Positions 27,752 to 38,551 of a DNA stretch of 64,000 bases are shown here, piece by piece. Origin of the DNA: Formivibrio citricus (GTDB taxonomy: Bacteria > Pseudomonadota > Gammaproteobacteria > Burkholderiales > Chitinibacteraceae); NCBI RefSeq assembly GCF_900115065.1, contig NZ_FOVE01000015.1, positions 32,538-96,537 of the forward strand. Reading direction: 5' to 3'. The notes under the pieces are model-generated. The model searched no databases, was not told the origin of the DNA, and saw nothing but the letters and a program-made list of their open reading frames with translations. The position numbers and the translations under genes were made by a program. Position 1 is the stretch's first letter. The number at the start of each line of letters is the position of its first letter.

Positions 27752-28708
27752 TCAGATCTGGTCTCGCAACAGGTACTCTGCAATCATTTCCGAGAGTTTG
27801 TGCGGTTCAAATTTGGGTACATAGCCATCGACACCGACGGATTGCCCCAGCTTCTGGTTGGAAAATCCGGACAGGGAGGAGTGCATGATAACCGGTATGC
27901 CGGCGAAACGAGGATCGCCCTTGATCATCTTTGTCAGCATGTAGCCGTCCATTTCCGGCATTTCTACGTCGGTCAGAATGAGCTGAACCAGATCTTTGGC
28001 CTGTTTTCCCTGCAGTTCGGCTGCTTGAGCCAGACGCAGTAACTCGTCCCAGGCGCGCTTGCCGTTGATCGCATGCATGTGGTGGACGCCCATGGCGTCC
28101 AGCGTCATTTCGATCTGTTTTCTTGCGACGATGGAGTCGTCGGCAAAGAAAACCGTCTTGTTCGTGATCTTGCTGTTCTTGATGACCAAGCTTTCGTCAA
28201 TGTAATCACCGGTGCCGGATGTTTCCGCCAGAACCTTTTCAACATCCAGCATCATGACCAAACGACCGTTTTCCAGCTCAGTCACGGCGGTTACCAGCCC
28301 CCCCATCTGCGCGGTGAGGATGTCCGGGGGGACGCGCATGGAAGACCAGTCCAGGCGCAAAATGGTGTCGACGGCCTCTACAAGGAAGCCTTGGGTGTGG
28401 CCGTTGTATTCGGATACGACCATGATATCGGGTTTGTTTTCGGTGATGACGCCGGTGTACTTGGCCAAGTCGATGACCGGAACCAGTTGGCCACGCAGGC
28501 TGACCATGCCTTCGACGGAAGGTGGCATGTCGGGGGCCATGGTAATTTCCGGGGTACGCATGACTTCGCGTACCTTGAAGACGTTGATGCCGAAGGTTTC
28601 GCGCCTGCCCGTGCGCTGATCCAGACCCAACGAGAACAGCAGGATCTCGAGCTTGTTCGTGCCAGCAAGCTTGGTGCGGGCGTCGATTTTCTTCAAGAGG
28701 TCAGACAC
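27752..28708 (-). CDS. cheV: Chemotaxis coupling protein CheV (copy 1)
   Basis: A 318-residue CheW-receiver fusion, first gene of the minus-strand chemotaxis operon. The CheW-like domain has KLEILLFSLGLDQRTGRRETFGINVFKVREVMRTPEI, with a short insert (LDQRTGRRE) absent from copy 2. The receiver has the acidic pair in FFADDSIVARKQIE, the phospho-Asp in ILTDVEMPEMDGY and the Lys in YVPKFEPHKL. The two CheV proteins probably couple different receptor sets to the single CheA. Confidence 0.94.
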   Translation of the reverse strand: MSDLLKKIDARTKLAGTNKLEILLFSLGLDQRTGRRETFGINVFKVREVMRTPEITMAPDMPPSVEGMVSLRGQLVPVIDLAKYTGVITENKPDIMVVSEYNGHTQGFLVEAVDTILRLDWSSMRVPPDILTAQMGGLVTAVTELENGRLVMMLDVEKVLAETSGTGDYIDESLVIKNSKITNKTVFFADDSIVARKQIEMTLDAMGVHHMHAINGKRAWDELLRLAQAAELQGKQAKDLVQLILTDVEMPEMDGYMLTKMIKGDPRFAGIPVIMHSSLSGFSNQKLGQSVGVDGYVPKFEPHKLSEMIAEYLLRDQI

Positions 28709-28887
28709 AACATTCTCCTCTGGTGTGGATGATGACGCATATGGGTAATGCGGAGATCATATCCAACCGGCCAGTAATTTTCTATTACAGTATCTACTTT
28801 ATTTCGATTTTAATGTTGCTTTTAAGGGCTTCGCCTGAGTGCTTGAACCGGGCTCAAATCAAGGCTGGAAGCGGCATCTAGGGTCTT

Positions 28888-28893
28888 TATAAT
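28888..28893 (+). promoter_or_regulatory. Possible -10 element upstream of flrB
   Basis: A perfect TATAAT lies 34 bp before the flrB ATG in the 218-bp divergent region between cheV and flrB. The matching -35 position is poor, so an activator may be needed. Confidence 0.35.
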
Positions 28894-28926
28894 GCATATC
28901 ATCCAAATCAACAAGGAGTACGGCTC

Positions 28927-30108
28927 ATGAGTCCGGAAGGCCTGAATCTGGCCCCCAAGGAGTTGGAGGCAGCCTTTTCCTTGTTTACTGAAGCATCGCG
29001 GCAGTTGTCTGAATCGTATGCCGAGCTTCAGCAGCAAGCGGTGTCGTTGACGGCGCAACTGGAAATCGCCAATGGTGCCTTGCGCCGTGAATATGAAGAA
29101 AAAGCTGCATTGTCGCGGCGCTTGACGCTTCTTCTGGAGAGTTTGCCCGCTGGCGTGATGGAGCTGGATGCTGATGGCGTTATCGTTGAGGCCAACCCGG
29201 CAGCCAGAAAGCTTTTGGGAGATGATGTCGTTGGCCGTTCCTGGCGGAAGATCAAGGAGGAGCGGTTTTCGGCAACGCCGGAAACCGATTTGCTGCGTTA
29301 CCGGAGTGGTGAATCAGCCCAAATTCGGCATCTGTCTCTTGTCGAAAGCGATATCCCGGAGGGCGGGGCGCGACTGGTATTGATCCACGATTTGACGGAA
29401 TCCTGGGAGTTGCAACAGGCGCTGGCCCGGCATCAGCGTCTGGCTGCCATGGGGGAAATGGCTGCGGGGCTGGCGCATCAATTGCGAACCCCGCTTGCTA
29501 CTGCACTACTTTACGCGGGGCATTTTGCTCGCCCTGTGCTGGCGGACTCCGATCGGGTGCGTTTTGCCGGAAAAATGCTTGACCGGTTGAATCATCTTGA
29601 AGCGTTGATTGGAAACATGTTGCTGTTTGTTCGGGGGCAGGCTCAGGAGCTTGAAGCAATTCCGATCCAGTCCCTGCTGGAAGAGGCTGTTCATACGGTA
29701 TTGCCTCAGTTCGAAAAAGATAATGTGCTCTTGTTATTCCACGATGTCGGAGAAGAGGCGCTCGTTCGTGTAAACCGTAAAGAAATGGTTGGAGCGCTGG
29801 TCAATCTACTCGATAATGCTCGTCTTGCATCGAGGCCAAGCCAGCAGGTTAAGCTGGATTTGTCTTGGCATGAGGATTCGGTGGTTGTCAGTGTGGTCGA
29901 TGAAGGGTGTGGCATGACGCGTGAGGTATTGTCGCGCCTGTTCGATCCGTTTTTTACCACCAGGAAAGAAGGCACGGGCCTCGGTTTGGCGATTGTAAGG
30001 AATCTGATGGCGGTTTATGGCGGGGATGTCAGTGCTGAATCGGTGCCGGGGCAGGGGAGTGTCCTCAGAATTCGGTTGCCAGTCATCGACCCGGCGTCTA
30101 AGTTGTGA
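28927..30108 (+). CDS. flrB: Flagellar two-component sensor kinase FlrB/FleS-like
   Basis: A 393-residue soluble histidine kinase with no membrane segment. It has an N-terminal coiled-coil region (residues 25-65), a PAS-like domain (about 66-155; LLLESLPAGVMELDADGVIVEANPAA), the H-box AAGLAHQLRTPLATAL with phospho-His184, and a HATPase domain ending with VDEGCGM, FTTRKEGTGLGLAIV. This is the FlrB/FleS architecture that phosphorylates the sigma-54 activator FlrC/FleR for middle flagellar genes. Unusually its partner gene is 3 kb away, beyond a STAS gene, a PP2C regulator and cheB. It has an aagga site. Confidence 0.88.
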   Translation: MSPEGLNLAPKELEAAFSLFTEASRQLSESYAELQQQAVSLTAQLEIANGALRREYEEKAALSRRLTLLLESLPAGVMELDADGVIVEANPAARKLLGDDVVGRSWRKIKEERFSATPETDLLRYRSGESAQIRHLSLVESDIPEGGARLVLIHDLTESWELQQALARHQRLAAMGEMAAGLAHQLRTPLATALLYAGHFARPVLADSDRVRFAGKMLDRLNHLEALIGNMLLFVRGQAQELEAIPIQSLLEEAVHTVLPQFEKDNVLLLFHDVGEEALVRVNRKEMVGALVNLLDNARLASRPSQQVKLDLSWHEDSVVVSVVDEGCGMTREVLSRLFDPFFTTRKEGTGLGLAIVRNLMAVYGGDVSAESVPGQGSVLRIRLPVIDPASKL

Positions 30109-30174
30109 ATAGCAAGTCGTCTGGGGTTTTGTTGCATCGAATCAAGTTCAGATTATTGGGAAGGTTAAGCCGAC

Positions 30175-30480
30175 ATGTTGCCGACTGTAGAGATCCAAGG
30201 TGAGGTTGGGCGGGTGATTTTGACCGGGCAGTTCGATTTCAGCTCCCATAGAGAGTTTCGTCAGGTTTGCGAGACGTTGATCGCCAACCCTAATGTCCGG
30301 GAGTTGTTGATCGACTTCCAGAATGTGGTTTATCTGGATAGTTCCGCGCTCGGTATGCTTCTGCTTCTCAAGGAAAAAATTGGCGCGGCCAGCAAGAGCC
30401 TGGCGCTTGTCAATTGCCGCGATGCGGTGCGACAGGTTTTGGAAATTGCTTGTTTTGGCAAGATTTTTACCATCCGTTAG
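30175..30480 (+). CDS. STAS-domain anti-sigma factor antagonist-like protein (HsbA/RsbV type)
   Basis: A 101-residue single STAS domain: VEIQGEVGRVILTGQFDFSSH at the N-terminus, and VVYLDSSALGMLLLLKEK (about residues 50-67) with the conserved phosphorylatable Ser after the LDSSALG turn. In partner switching such proteins are phosphorylated by an RsbW-like kinase and dephosphorylated by a PP2C phosphatase. The next gene encodes both activities in one chain, so the two almost certainly form a pair. In Pseudomonas aeruginosa the analogous HsbA binds the anti-sigma factor FlgM; that role here is inference. Confidence 0.85.
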   Translation: MLPTVEIQGEVGRVILTGQFDFSSHREFRQVCETLIANPNVRELLIDFQNVVYLDSSALGMLLLLKEKIGAASKSLALVNCRDAVRQVLEIACFGKIFTIR

Positions 30481-30582
30481 CGATGGTTGCCCGGCTGATG
30501 CATGGATGAAAAATTGCCCCATCCTTGCATTTCTGGTCACACCTCGAGAGTCGAATTAAAAGCCGGCACGAACTCACTTCCC

Positions 30583-32298
30583 ATGAGAATTCTCGTTGTT
30601 GACGATACCGAAGCCATGTTGCTTCTCATGACCCGTTTTGTCGGAGCCTTGGGTCATGAGGCCATTCCTGCCCGAAACGGATTGGAAGCTGTCGAAGTTT
30701 GGCGGAAAGAGCGGCCCGAGCTGGTTCTGATGGATATCATGATGCCGGTCATGTCTGGACCGGAGGCTGCTGTTGTCATCAAGGACGAGGCTGGAGAGAC
30801 ATGGGTTCCGATTGTCTTTGTGACGGGGGTGGGCGAAGAAAATACCCTGGCCGAGGCCATCGAGCGCGCTGCTGACGATTACATCCACAAACCGGTCAAT
30901 TTTCGGGTGCTGGAGGCCAAGCTCAAGGCATTCGGCCGGACTTTGGAGCTTAATCGCAAGGTGCGGGAGCAGTCTGCCAAGCTGGCGGATTATTACGACC
31001 GGGCCGAAGAAGAAAAAAGGGTTGTCCGTCATTTGATGGAGCAGATGGTCAATGCCGATCGTCTTGCAGATCCCTCGCTTGAATATTGGCTTACTCCGGC
31101 GGAGAGTTTGTCGGGAGACCTGATCGCTGCCGCACGAACGCCCGGAACGATTTTGCACGTCATGCTGGCCGATGGTATCGGTCATGGCATAACTGCGGCG
31201 CTGAATGTATTGCCGTTGACCCAGCCTTTCTACAGTATGACCGAAAAGGGGTATGCCATTCCGGATATCCTGGTGGAAATGAACGACAAGATCCGGCAGG
31301 TTTTGCCAGTCGGACGTTTTGTGGCTGTGACCCTGCTGGCGATCAATGAAATCGATGGCTGTATAGAAATATGGAACGGCGGCATGCCTGAATTGCAGGT
31401 GCTGAACCGGGCCGGAGAGGTGGTTCATGCCTGCAAGTCTTTCAGCTTGCCTTTGGGTGTGGTGCCGAGCCATGTCATGGATTTCATGCCGGAGCGTTTT
31501 TATTTCAGCGAGCCGGGCTATGTTTTGGCCTATTCCGACGGGCTGATCGAAGCGCGCAATGCGCAGGGGCAGGAATTTGGCTTGTCCCGTTTGATGGAAC
31601 GCCTGCAAGGTTCGGATGCTGCTGCACGAATGCATTCGGTTCAGCAGTCTTTCGCTGATTTCCTGGGGGGGCTACCGCACCATGATGATGTTTCGATGGT
31701 GCTGGCCAGCTTCGGCGAAAAACGCTGCGTCCCGACTCAGGTGGCTGTTTCCGGCGAAGCCGCGACGATCGCTTCGCGGTTGCCTTCTGTTGCGGCTGAG
31801 GACGAGGATGTGCTTTGGCGTTATACCTTGATTCTCGGGGCTAACGAATTGAAATACGTCAATACGGTTCCTTTCATGATGTCGTTCGTGAGTTCGATCC
31901 ACGAATTAGCCAGGAACGCATCGGATATTTTTCTCATCCTGAACGAGCTCTTTGTCAACGCGCTGGACCACGGTGTCCTGGGGCTGGAGTCGACCCTGAA
32001 GAATGGTGCCGATGGCATGGAGCAATATCTGCTGGAGCGGGTGCGTCGGCTGTCCGATTTGCAGGAGGGGCGTATCGAGATTGATCTGATCGGTCTGCAG
32101 CAGGAAACCGGTCATGTGCTGCGGGTTTGCGTGAAGGATAGCGGAGCGGGGTTTGACTGGCAGAGAATCAGGGAAAGAGACCCTCTGAAACAGGCGTATG
32201 GAAGAGGTATCGCCTTGGTTCAGTCTTTGTGTGTGAGTCTGCAGTATCATGGGTCTGGCAATGAAGCGATTGCCTATTATGTGCCGCACAATGCTTGA
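30583..32298 (+). CDS. Response regulator with PP2C phosphatase and RsbW-like kinase domains (HsbR-like)
   Basis: A 571-residue three-domain regulator. The N-terminal receiver has the phospho-Asp51 (LVLMDIMMPVMSG) and the Lys in YIHKPVNF. A coiled linker leads to a SpoIIE/RsbU-type PP2C phosphatase (MLADGIGHGITAALN, metal Asp; later YSDGLIEARNAQG; PHHDDVSMV). The C-terminal HATPase (about 430-571) has LILNELFVNALDHGVLG, VKDSGAGFDW and YGRGIALVQSL. This equals the HsbR architecture. The start is taken at MRILVVDD (30583); a longer start at 30502 is possible and neither has a strong ribosome site. It pairs with the STAS protein 102 nt upstream. Confidence 0.87.
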   Translation: MRILVVDDTEAMLLLMTRFVGALGHEAIPARNGLEAVEVWRKERPELVLMDIMMPVMSGPEAAVVIKDEAGETWVPIVFVTGVGEENTLAEAIERAADDYIHKPVNFRVLEAKLKAFGRTLELNRKVREQSAKLADYYDRAEEEKRVVRHLMEQMVNADRLADPSLEYWLTPAESLSGDLIAAARTPGTILHVMLADGIGHGITAALNVLPLTQPFYSMTEKGYAIPDILVEMNDKIRQVLPVGRFVAVTLLAINEIDGCIEIWNGGMPELQVLNRAGEVVHACKSFSLPLGVVPSHVMDFMPERFYFSEPGYVLAYSDGLIEARNAQGQEFGLSRLMERLQGSDAAARMHSVQQSFADFLGGLPHHDDVSMVLASFGEKRCVPTQVAVSGEAATIASRLPSVAAEDEDVLWRYTLILGANELKYVNTVPFMMSFVSSIHELARNASDIFLILNELFVNALDHGVLGLESTLKNGADGMEQYLLERVRRLSDLQEGRIEIDLIGLQQETGHVLRVCVKDSGAGFDWQRIRERDPLKQAYGRGIALVQSLCVSLQYHGSGNEAIAYYVPHNA

Positions 32299-32436
32299 AA
32301 CCGGGGCACGATTGCCCTGGCGGGACTGTGTCCGGCCCCGTGCGTGGTTCGGAAGCCGCATGTATTCTCCGTGCATTCCGGTTTTTTAGGGGGCGCTTCT
32401 TCGTCCCGTTGGCTGTTGTTCACGGCGGATTGTTAG

Positions 32437-34568
<2,132 letters not shown>

Positions 34569-34576
34569 CTTGCATC

Positions 34577-34593
34577 TGGCGCAGGAATTGCTT
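34577..34593 (+). promoter_or_regulatory. Sigma-54 promoter of fliEFGHIJ
   Basis: TGGCGCAGGAATTGCTT matches the -24/-12 consensus TGGCACG-N4-TTGCW with exact GG-N10-GC spacing. It lies 53 bp before the fliE ATG and just after flrC, the gene for its probable activator. Confidence 0.8.
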
Positions 34594-34645
34594 GCCGCCA
34601 GAGTGATTCGCCCCATACAATTTTGCTTGGAAGGATAGGCAGGAC

Positions 34646-34972
34646 ATGAGTAGCGTTCAGGGTATTGACCAACTGTTGGGAGAGCTCAGGTCGGCAGCTT
34701 CGCTTGCGGCCGGGCAGGGTGCAGCGGCGGCTCCGGAAGGTGCGGATGCTCCCGATTTCAGCCAAGTACTCAAACAGTCGGTCGACCAGGTCAATCGGAT
34801 GCAGATGGAAGCGCAGGACAAGCAAACGGCTTTTCAGTCCGGCGCTCCGGGGGCGGACCTGCAGGATGTGATGGTATCCCTGCAGAAGGCTAGTCTCAGT
34901 TTCCAGACCATGGTTCAGGTGCGTAACAAGCTCGTCACTGCCTATCAGGAAATCATGAACATGCAGGTGTGA
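34646..34972 (+). CDS. fliE: Flagellar MS-ring/rod junction protein FliE
   Basis: A 108-residue FliE: polar Ala-rich N-terminus, DFSQVLKQSVDQVNRMQMEAQ in the middle and the conserved C-terminal DVMVSLQKASLSFQTMVQVRNKLVTAYQEIMNMQV. FliE links the MS ring to the proximal rod and is needed for the flagellar export gate. First gene of a compact fliEFGHIJ operon behind a sigma-54 promoter. It has an aagga/agga site. Confidence 0.97.
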   Translation: MSSVQGIDQLLGELRSAASLAAGQGAAAAPEGADAPDFSQVLKQSVDQVNRMQMEAQDKQTAFQSGAPGADLQDVMVSLQKASLSFQTMVQVRNKLVTAYQEIMNMQV

Positions 34973-35021
34973 TCCTGGCTTCGGCTCGGGATAAACTGCG
35001 GGCGACAGTATCGGCGAGGAT

Positions 35022-36734
35022 ATGGCAGAAGCGGGCGTAACTGCGCAACGCAATCCGGGGACAGGCATGGATGGAGTCCGTCAGCGTTTGGGGGCGCTCT
35101 CCGGGGCTCGTCGCGTCGCGCTCATGGTGGGCGCCGCAATGGCCATTGCCTTGATCGCCGGCCTGTTCCTCTGGTCGCGTGAACCTTCATGGAAAATTCT
35201 CTTCTCCAACGTGCCGGATAAAGAAGGCGGCGCGATCGTTCAATCCCTGCAACAGATGAATGTGCCGTACAAGCTGGATGCAGGCGGCACCATCCAGGTT
35301 CCTTCCGACAAAGTCTACGATGCCCGCCTCAAGCTGGCGGCGCAAGGCTTGCCCAAAGCGGGCGGCGTCGGATTCGAGCTCATGGACAACCAGAAGTTCG
35401 GCATTTCCCAGTTCGCCGAGCAGGTCAATTATCAGCGGGCGGTGGAGGGCGAATTGGCCCGCTCCATCGAAACGATTTCCGCCGTGGAACGCGCACGGGT
35501 CCATCTGGCTTTTCCAAAGCAAACCGTTTTTCTGCGCGATCAGCAAAAGCCCTCGGCGTCGGTTGTCCTGACTCTGCGGCGAGGCCGCCAGATCGATAAC
35601 GCTCAGGTTGCGGGGATCGTGCATCTGGTCTCGTCCAGTGTTCCAGACTTGCCGATCCAGAACGTCAAGCTGGTCGACCAGAATGGCAATCTGCTCTCGC
35701 GCGGCATCAACGAGCGTACCCATCTGGATCCCAACCAGTTGCAGTATGTACAACTGGTAGAGCGCGGTTTTGTCGATCGGATCGAAACCATCCTGTCTCC
35801 GATCGTGGGGCGGGAAAATTTGAAAGCTGAAGTCACAGCGCAGCTGGATTTCGCTGAAATCAACGAGACCTCCGAGAAATTCCGTCCGAATGGCCCGCCT
35901 AATATCGCGGCCATACGCAGCCAGCAGACGCTGGAGCAGCAAGGGCGTACCGGCAACGAAGTTGCCGCAGGCGTTCCAGGTGCGCTTTCCAACCAGCCGC
36001 CGGGGGCGGCCACTGCGCCGATTACGGCACCCGTAGCGTCTGCGGCTTCGGCAGTGGAAAGCACGACAAGCGCGAATTCGCGCAAGGAAGCGACGACCAA
36101 TTACGAACTGGACAAGACGATCCAGCACGTCAAGCAGCCGGTTGGCGGTGTCAAACGCTTGTCCGTGGCCGTGGTCGTCAATTACAAGGCAACCAAGAAC
36201 CAGGATGGCCAGGATGTAACCGGCCCGTTGTCGCAGCAGGAAATGGATCAGATATCGGCGCTGGTGCGTGAAGCGGTGGGCTATAACCAGCAACGTGGCG
36301 ATACCGTCAATGTTGTCAATGCCGCATTTGCCAAACCTGCGCCTGAAGCACCTCCGACGGTCAGCGGCCGGGCCGTGGATTACGTCAAGACCAACACCAT
36401 CGAAGTCGCAAAGGTGGCGCTGATTGCCTTGGTGGTGTTGTATCTGCTCTTCTTCGTAGTGCGACCGTTGATGAAGGACATGAGCCGTACGCGGGAAGCC
36501 GCTCGTACGATCGATCTGGAGATTGGCCACGAAGAAGAAGAGCGAGTCTCGCCGTTCGAAGCCGCCAGAATGGCAGAGAGCGAGGAAGATCAGGTGCGGA
36601 TGTCTGCCTTTGCAGACCTTCTGCAACAAGCCAAGGAGGTGGCGAAGAACGATCCGCGCATGGTGGCGACCATTCTGCGCGAATGGATGGCCAGTGGCGA
36701 AGAAAGCGGCGGAGACGCCAACAAGAAGGGGTGA
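35022..36734 (+). CDS. fliF: Flagellar MS-ring protein FliF
   Basis: A 570-residue MS-ring protein. Transmembrane helix 1 lies at about residues 32-51 and helix 2 at about 465-480, flanking a periplasmic domain with ring-building motifs (YKLDAGGTIQVPSDKVYDARLKLAAQGLPK and the YQRAVEGELARSIETISAVERARVHLA segment). A low-complexity Ala/Pro/Thr insert sits around residues 310-350. The cytoplasmic tail ends in RMVATILREWMASGE, the FliG-binding region. Three nt separate it from fliG. Confidence 0.97.
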   Translation: MAEAGVTAQRNPGTGMDGVRQRLGALSGARRVALMVGAAMAIALIAGLFLWSREPSWKILFSNVPDKEGGAIVQSLQQMNVPYKLDAGGTIQVPSDKVYDARLKLAAQGLPKAGGVGFELMDNQKFGISQFAEQVNYQRAVEGELARSIETISAVERARVHLAFPKQTVFLRDQQKPSASVVLTLRRGRQIDNAQVAGIVHLVSSSVPDLPIQNVKLVDQNGNLLSRGINERTHLDPNQLQYVQLVERGFVDRIETILSPIVGRENLKAEVTAQLDFAEINETSEKFRPNGPPNIAAIRSQQTLEQQGRTGNEVAAGVPGALSNQPPGAATAPITAPVASAASAVESTTSANSRKEATTNYELDKTIQHVKQPVGGVKRLSVAVVVNYKATKNQDGQDVTGPLSQQEMDQISALVREAVGYNQQRGDTVNVVNAAFAKPAPEAPPTVSGRAVDYVKTNTIEVAKVALIALVVLYLLFFVVRPLMKDMSRTREAARTIDLEIGHEEEERVSPFEAARMAESEEDQVRMSAFADLLQQAKEVAKNDPRMVATILREWMASGEESGGDANKKG

Positions 36735-36737
36735 CGT

Positions 36738-37745
36738 ATGGCTGCCAACATGAACGAAGACGGCGTGCGCAAGGGGTCCATACTGCTCATGACGCTGGGG
36801 GAAGAGGCTGCCGTCGAGGTGTTCAAATACCTCGGTCCCAAGGAAGTGCAAAGACTCGGCTTTGCCATGGCGGGCATGGAGAACGTGACGCGCGAGGAGG
36901 TTGATCAGGTCTTGGGCGATTTCATCTCGTCCACGCAAAACCGCGCGAATCTGGGGGCGGCCGACGAATATATCCGTTCGGTACTGACCAAGGCGCTGGG
37001 CACTGACAAGGCCGCCAACCTGCTCGACCGGATTCTGCAGGGGAACGACAACAACGGCATCGAATCGCTCAAGTGGATGGATTCGATTGCAGTTTCCGAG
37101 CTCATCAAGAACGAACACCCCCAGATCATTGCCACAATTTTGGTACATCTGGAGCCGGATCAGGCATCCGAAGTGTTGAGCAACTTTGTCGAACGCCTGC
37201 GTAACGATGTCCTGCTGCGCATTGCTACACTGGAAGGTATCCAGCCGGCCGCCCTGAAGGAGCTCAACGATGTGTTGACGCAGCTTCTTTCCGGCTCGGA
37301 CAAAATCAAGAAAAGTGCCATGGGGGGCGTCAAGATTGCCGCCGAAATCCTCAACTTCATGGGCGGCGTGGTCGAAGCCTCTGCAATTTCCAATATCCGC
37401 GAATATGACCCGGAGTTGGCCCAGAAGATCCAGGACAAGATGTTCACTTTCGACAACGTGCTGGATATCGACGATCGGGGGATTCAGATGCTGTTGCGGG
37501 AAGTCCAGTCCGACCAGCTCATCGTGGCGCTCAAGGGAACCAGTCAGGCGCTTCGGGAGAAGATTTTCAAGAACATGTCGCAGCGCGCAGCCGAAATGCT
37601 GCGCGAAGACCTGGAGGCCAAAGGACCTGTCAAGCTTTCCGAAGTCGAGGCCGAGCAGAAGGAAATCCTCAAGATTGTGCGTCGTTTGGCCGACGAAGGC
37701 CAGATCGTTCTGAGTGGCAAGGGCGAAGAGGGCCTGGTCGAATGA
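36738..37745 (+). CDS. fliG: Flagellar motor switch protein FliG
   Basis: A 335-residue switch protein. It shows the N-terminal FliF-binding domain (KGSILLMTLGEEAAVEVFKYLGPKE), the EHPQ motif in LIKNEHPQIIATILVHL (about residues 118-134) and the C-terminal motor domain with charged residues facing the stator (FDNVLDIDDRGIQMLLREVQSDQLIVALKG). It couples stator torque to the MS ring and binds FliM. Typical length. Third gene of the operon. Confidence 0.97.
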   Translation: MAANMNEDGVRKGSILLMTLGEEAAVEVFKYLGPKEVQRLGFAMAGMENVTREEVDQVLGDFISSTQNRANLGAADEYIRSVLTKALGTDKAANLLDRILQGNDNNGIESLKWMDSIAVSELIKNEHPQIIATILVHLEPDQASEVLSNFVERLRNDVLLRIATLEGIQPAALKELNDVLTQLLSGSDKIKKSAMGGVKIAAEILNFMGGVVEASAISNIREYDPELAQKIQDKMFTFDNVLDIDDRGIQMLLREVQSDQLIVALKGTSQALREKIFKNMSQRAAEMLREDLEAKGPVKLSEVEAEQKEILKIVRRLADEGQIVLSGKGEEGLVE

Positions 37746-37768
37746 TCCGGGCGAAAGGATAGTTGGCT

Positions 37769-38551
37769 GTGGCCGGATCGAATACCGGGCGCGTTATTCC
37801 GCGCGAAGAACTTTCCGATTTTCAGCGCTGGCAGTTCAGTTCCCTGCTGGAGACGCCTGTTTCTCCTGTGCGGGAGGAGGCGCAGCCCCAATCCGTACCT
37901 GAGGAGGTGCTGCCTGAACCTGTGCCGGACTTGCCCTCGCCTGTGGAGGAGGCTTTTTCTGTACTCCCGGAGTCCGGGCTCGCCTTGCCCACGGCAGAGG
38001 AAATCGAGGCCATCGAACGCCAGGCTCAGGAAGAAGGGTACCAAACTGGCTTGGCCGCCGGCCGGCTGGCGGCCGAGTCCGAAGTCAACCGGCTGCGGGC
38101 GTTGTTGGGCGATATGGAGGCAGCCTGCAAGGATGTCGAGACGCGTATCGCCAATGATGTGCTCGATCTGGCGCTGATGATCGCCCGGCAGATGGTGCGG
38201 GAAGAAGTGCGCGCCGACCGTACGCGGGTTTTTCCGCTGATTCGCGAGGCGGTCGCCGGTTTGCCTGCCGTCAAGGGGCCGTCGCGTTTGTTGCTGAATC
38301 CGGAAGACCTGACTGCGGTCAACGTGTTGCTGGCGGGGGAGTTATCCGGAGACTATTGGCGCCTTGCGCCGGATCCAACCCTGCCGCCGGGCAGTTGCCG
38401 TATTGAAACACCCGATTCCTCGGTAGACCTTACCATGACAGCGCGCTGGCGCAACCTTTTGCGCGTGTTGGGACGAAACCGTCACGATGATCTTGATTGG
38501 CGCGAGGAAGACGCTCCGTTTGCTTCGGGCTCCCATGTCGACGCCGATTGA
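37769..38551 (+). CDS. fliH: Flagellar export ATPase regulator FliH
   Basis: A FliH of about 260 residues. The N-terminus has [14 protein letters not shown], a Pro/Glu-rich stretch follows (about 30-80), then a helical segment with [20 protein letters not shown] and the C-terminal FliH domain with [13 protein letters not shown] and LNPEDL. FliH inhibits FliI and docks it to the export apparatus. The start is GTG 37769, 9 nt after the aaagga site; TTG 37763 would be only 3 nt away. Its end overlaps the fliI start by 17 nt. Confidence 0.92.
   Translation: MAGSNTGRVIPREELSDFQRWQFSSLLETPVSPVREEAQPQSVPEEVLPEPVPDLPSPVEEAFSVLPESGLALPTAEEIEAIERQAQEEGYQTGLAAGRLAAESEVNRLRALLGDMEAACKDVETRIANDVLDLALMIARQMVREEVRADRTRVFPLIREAVAGLPAVKGPSRLLLNPEDLTAVNVLLAGELSGDYWRLAPDPTLPPGSCRIETPDSSVDLTMTARWRNLLRVLGRNRHDDLDWREEDAPFASGSHVDAD

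Noticed and set aside
28745..28775. A GG...GC sigma-54-like pair upstream of cheV on the minus strand.
   Set aside because: The spacing is GG-N11-GC rather than N10, and the flanking bases do not match the consensus.
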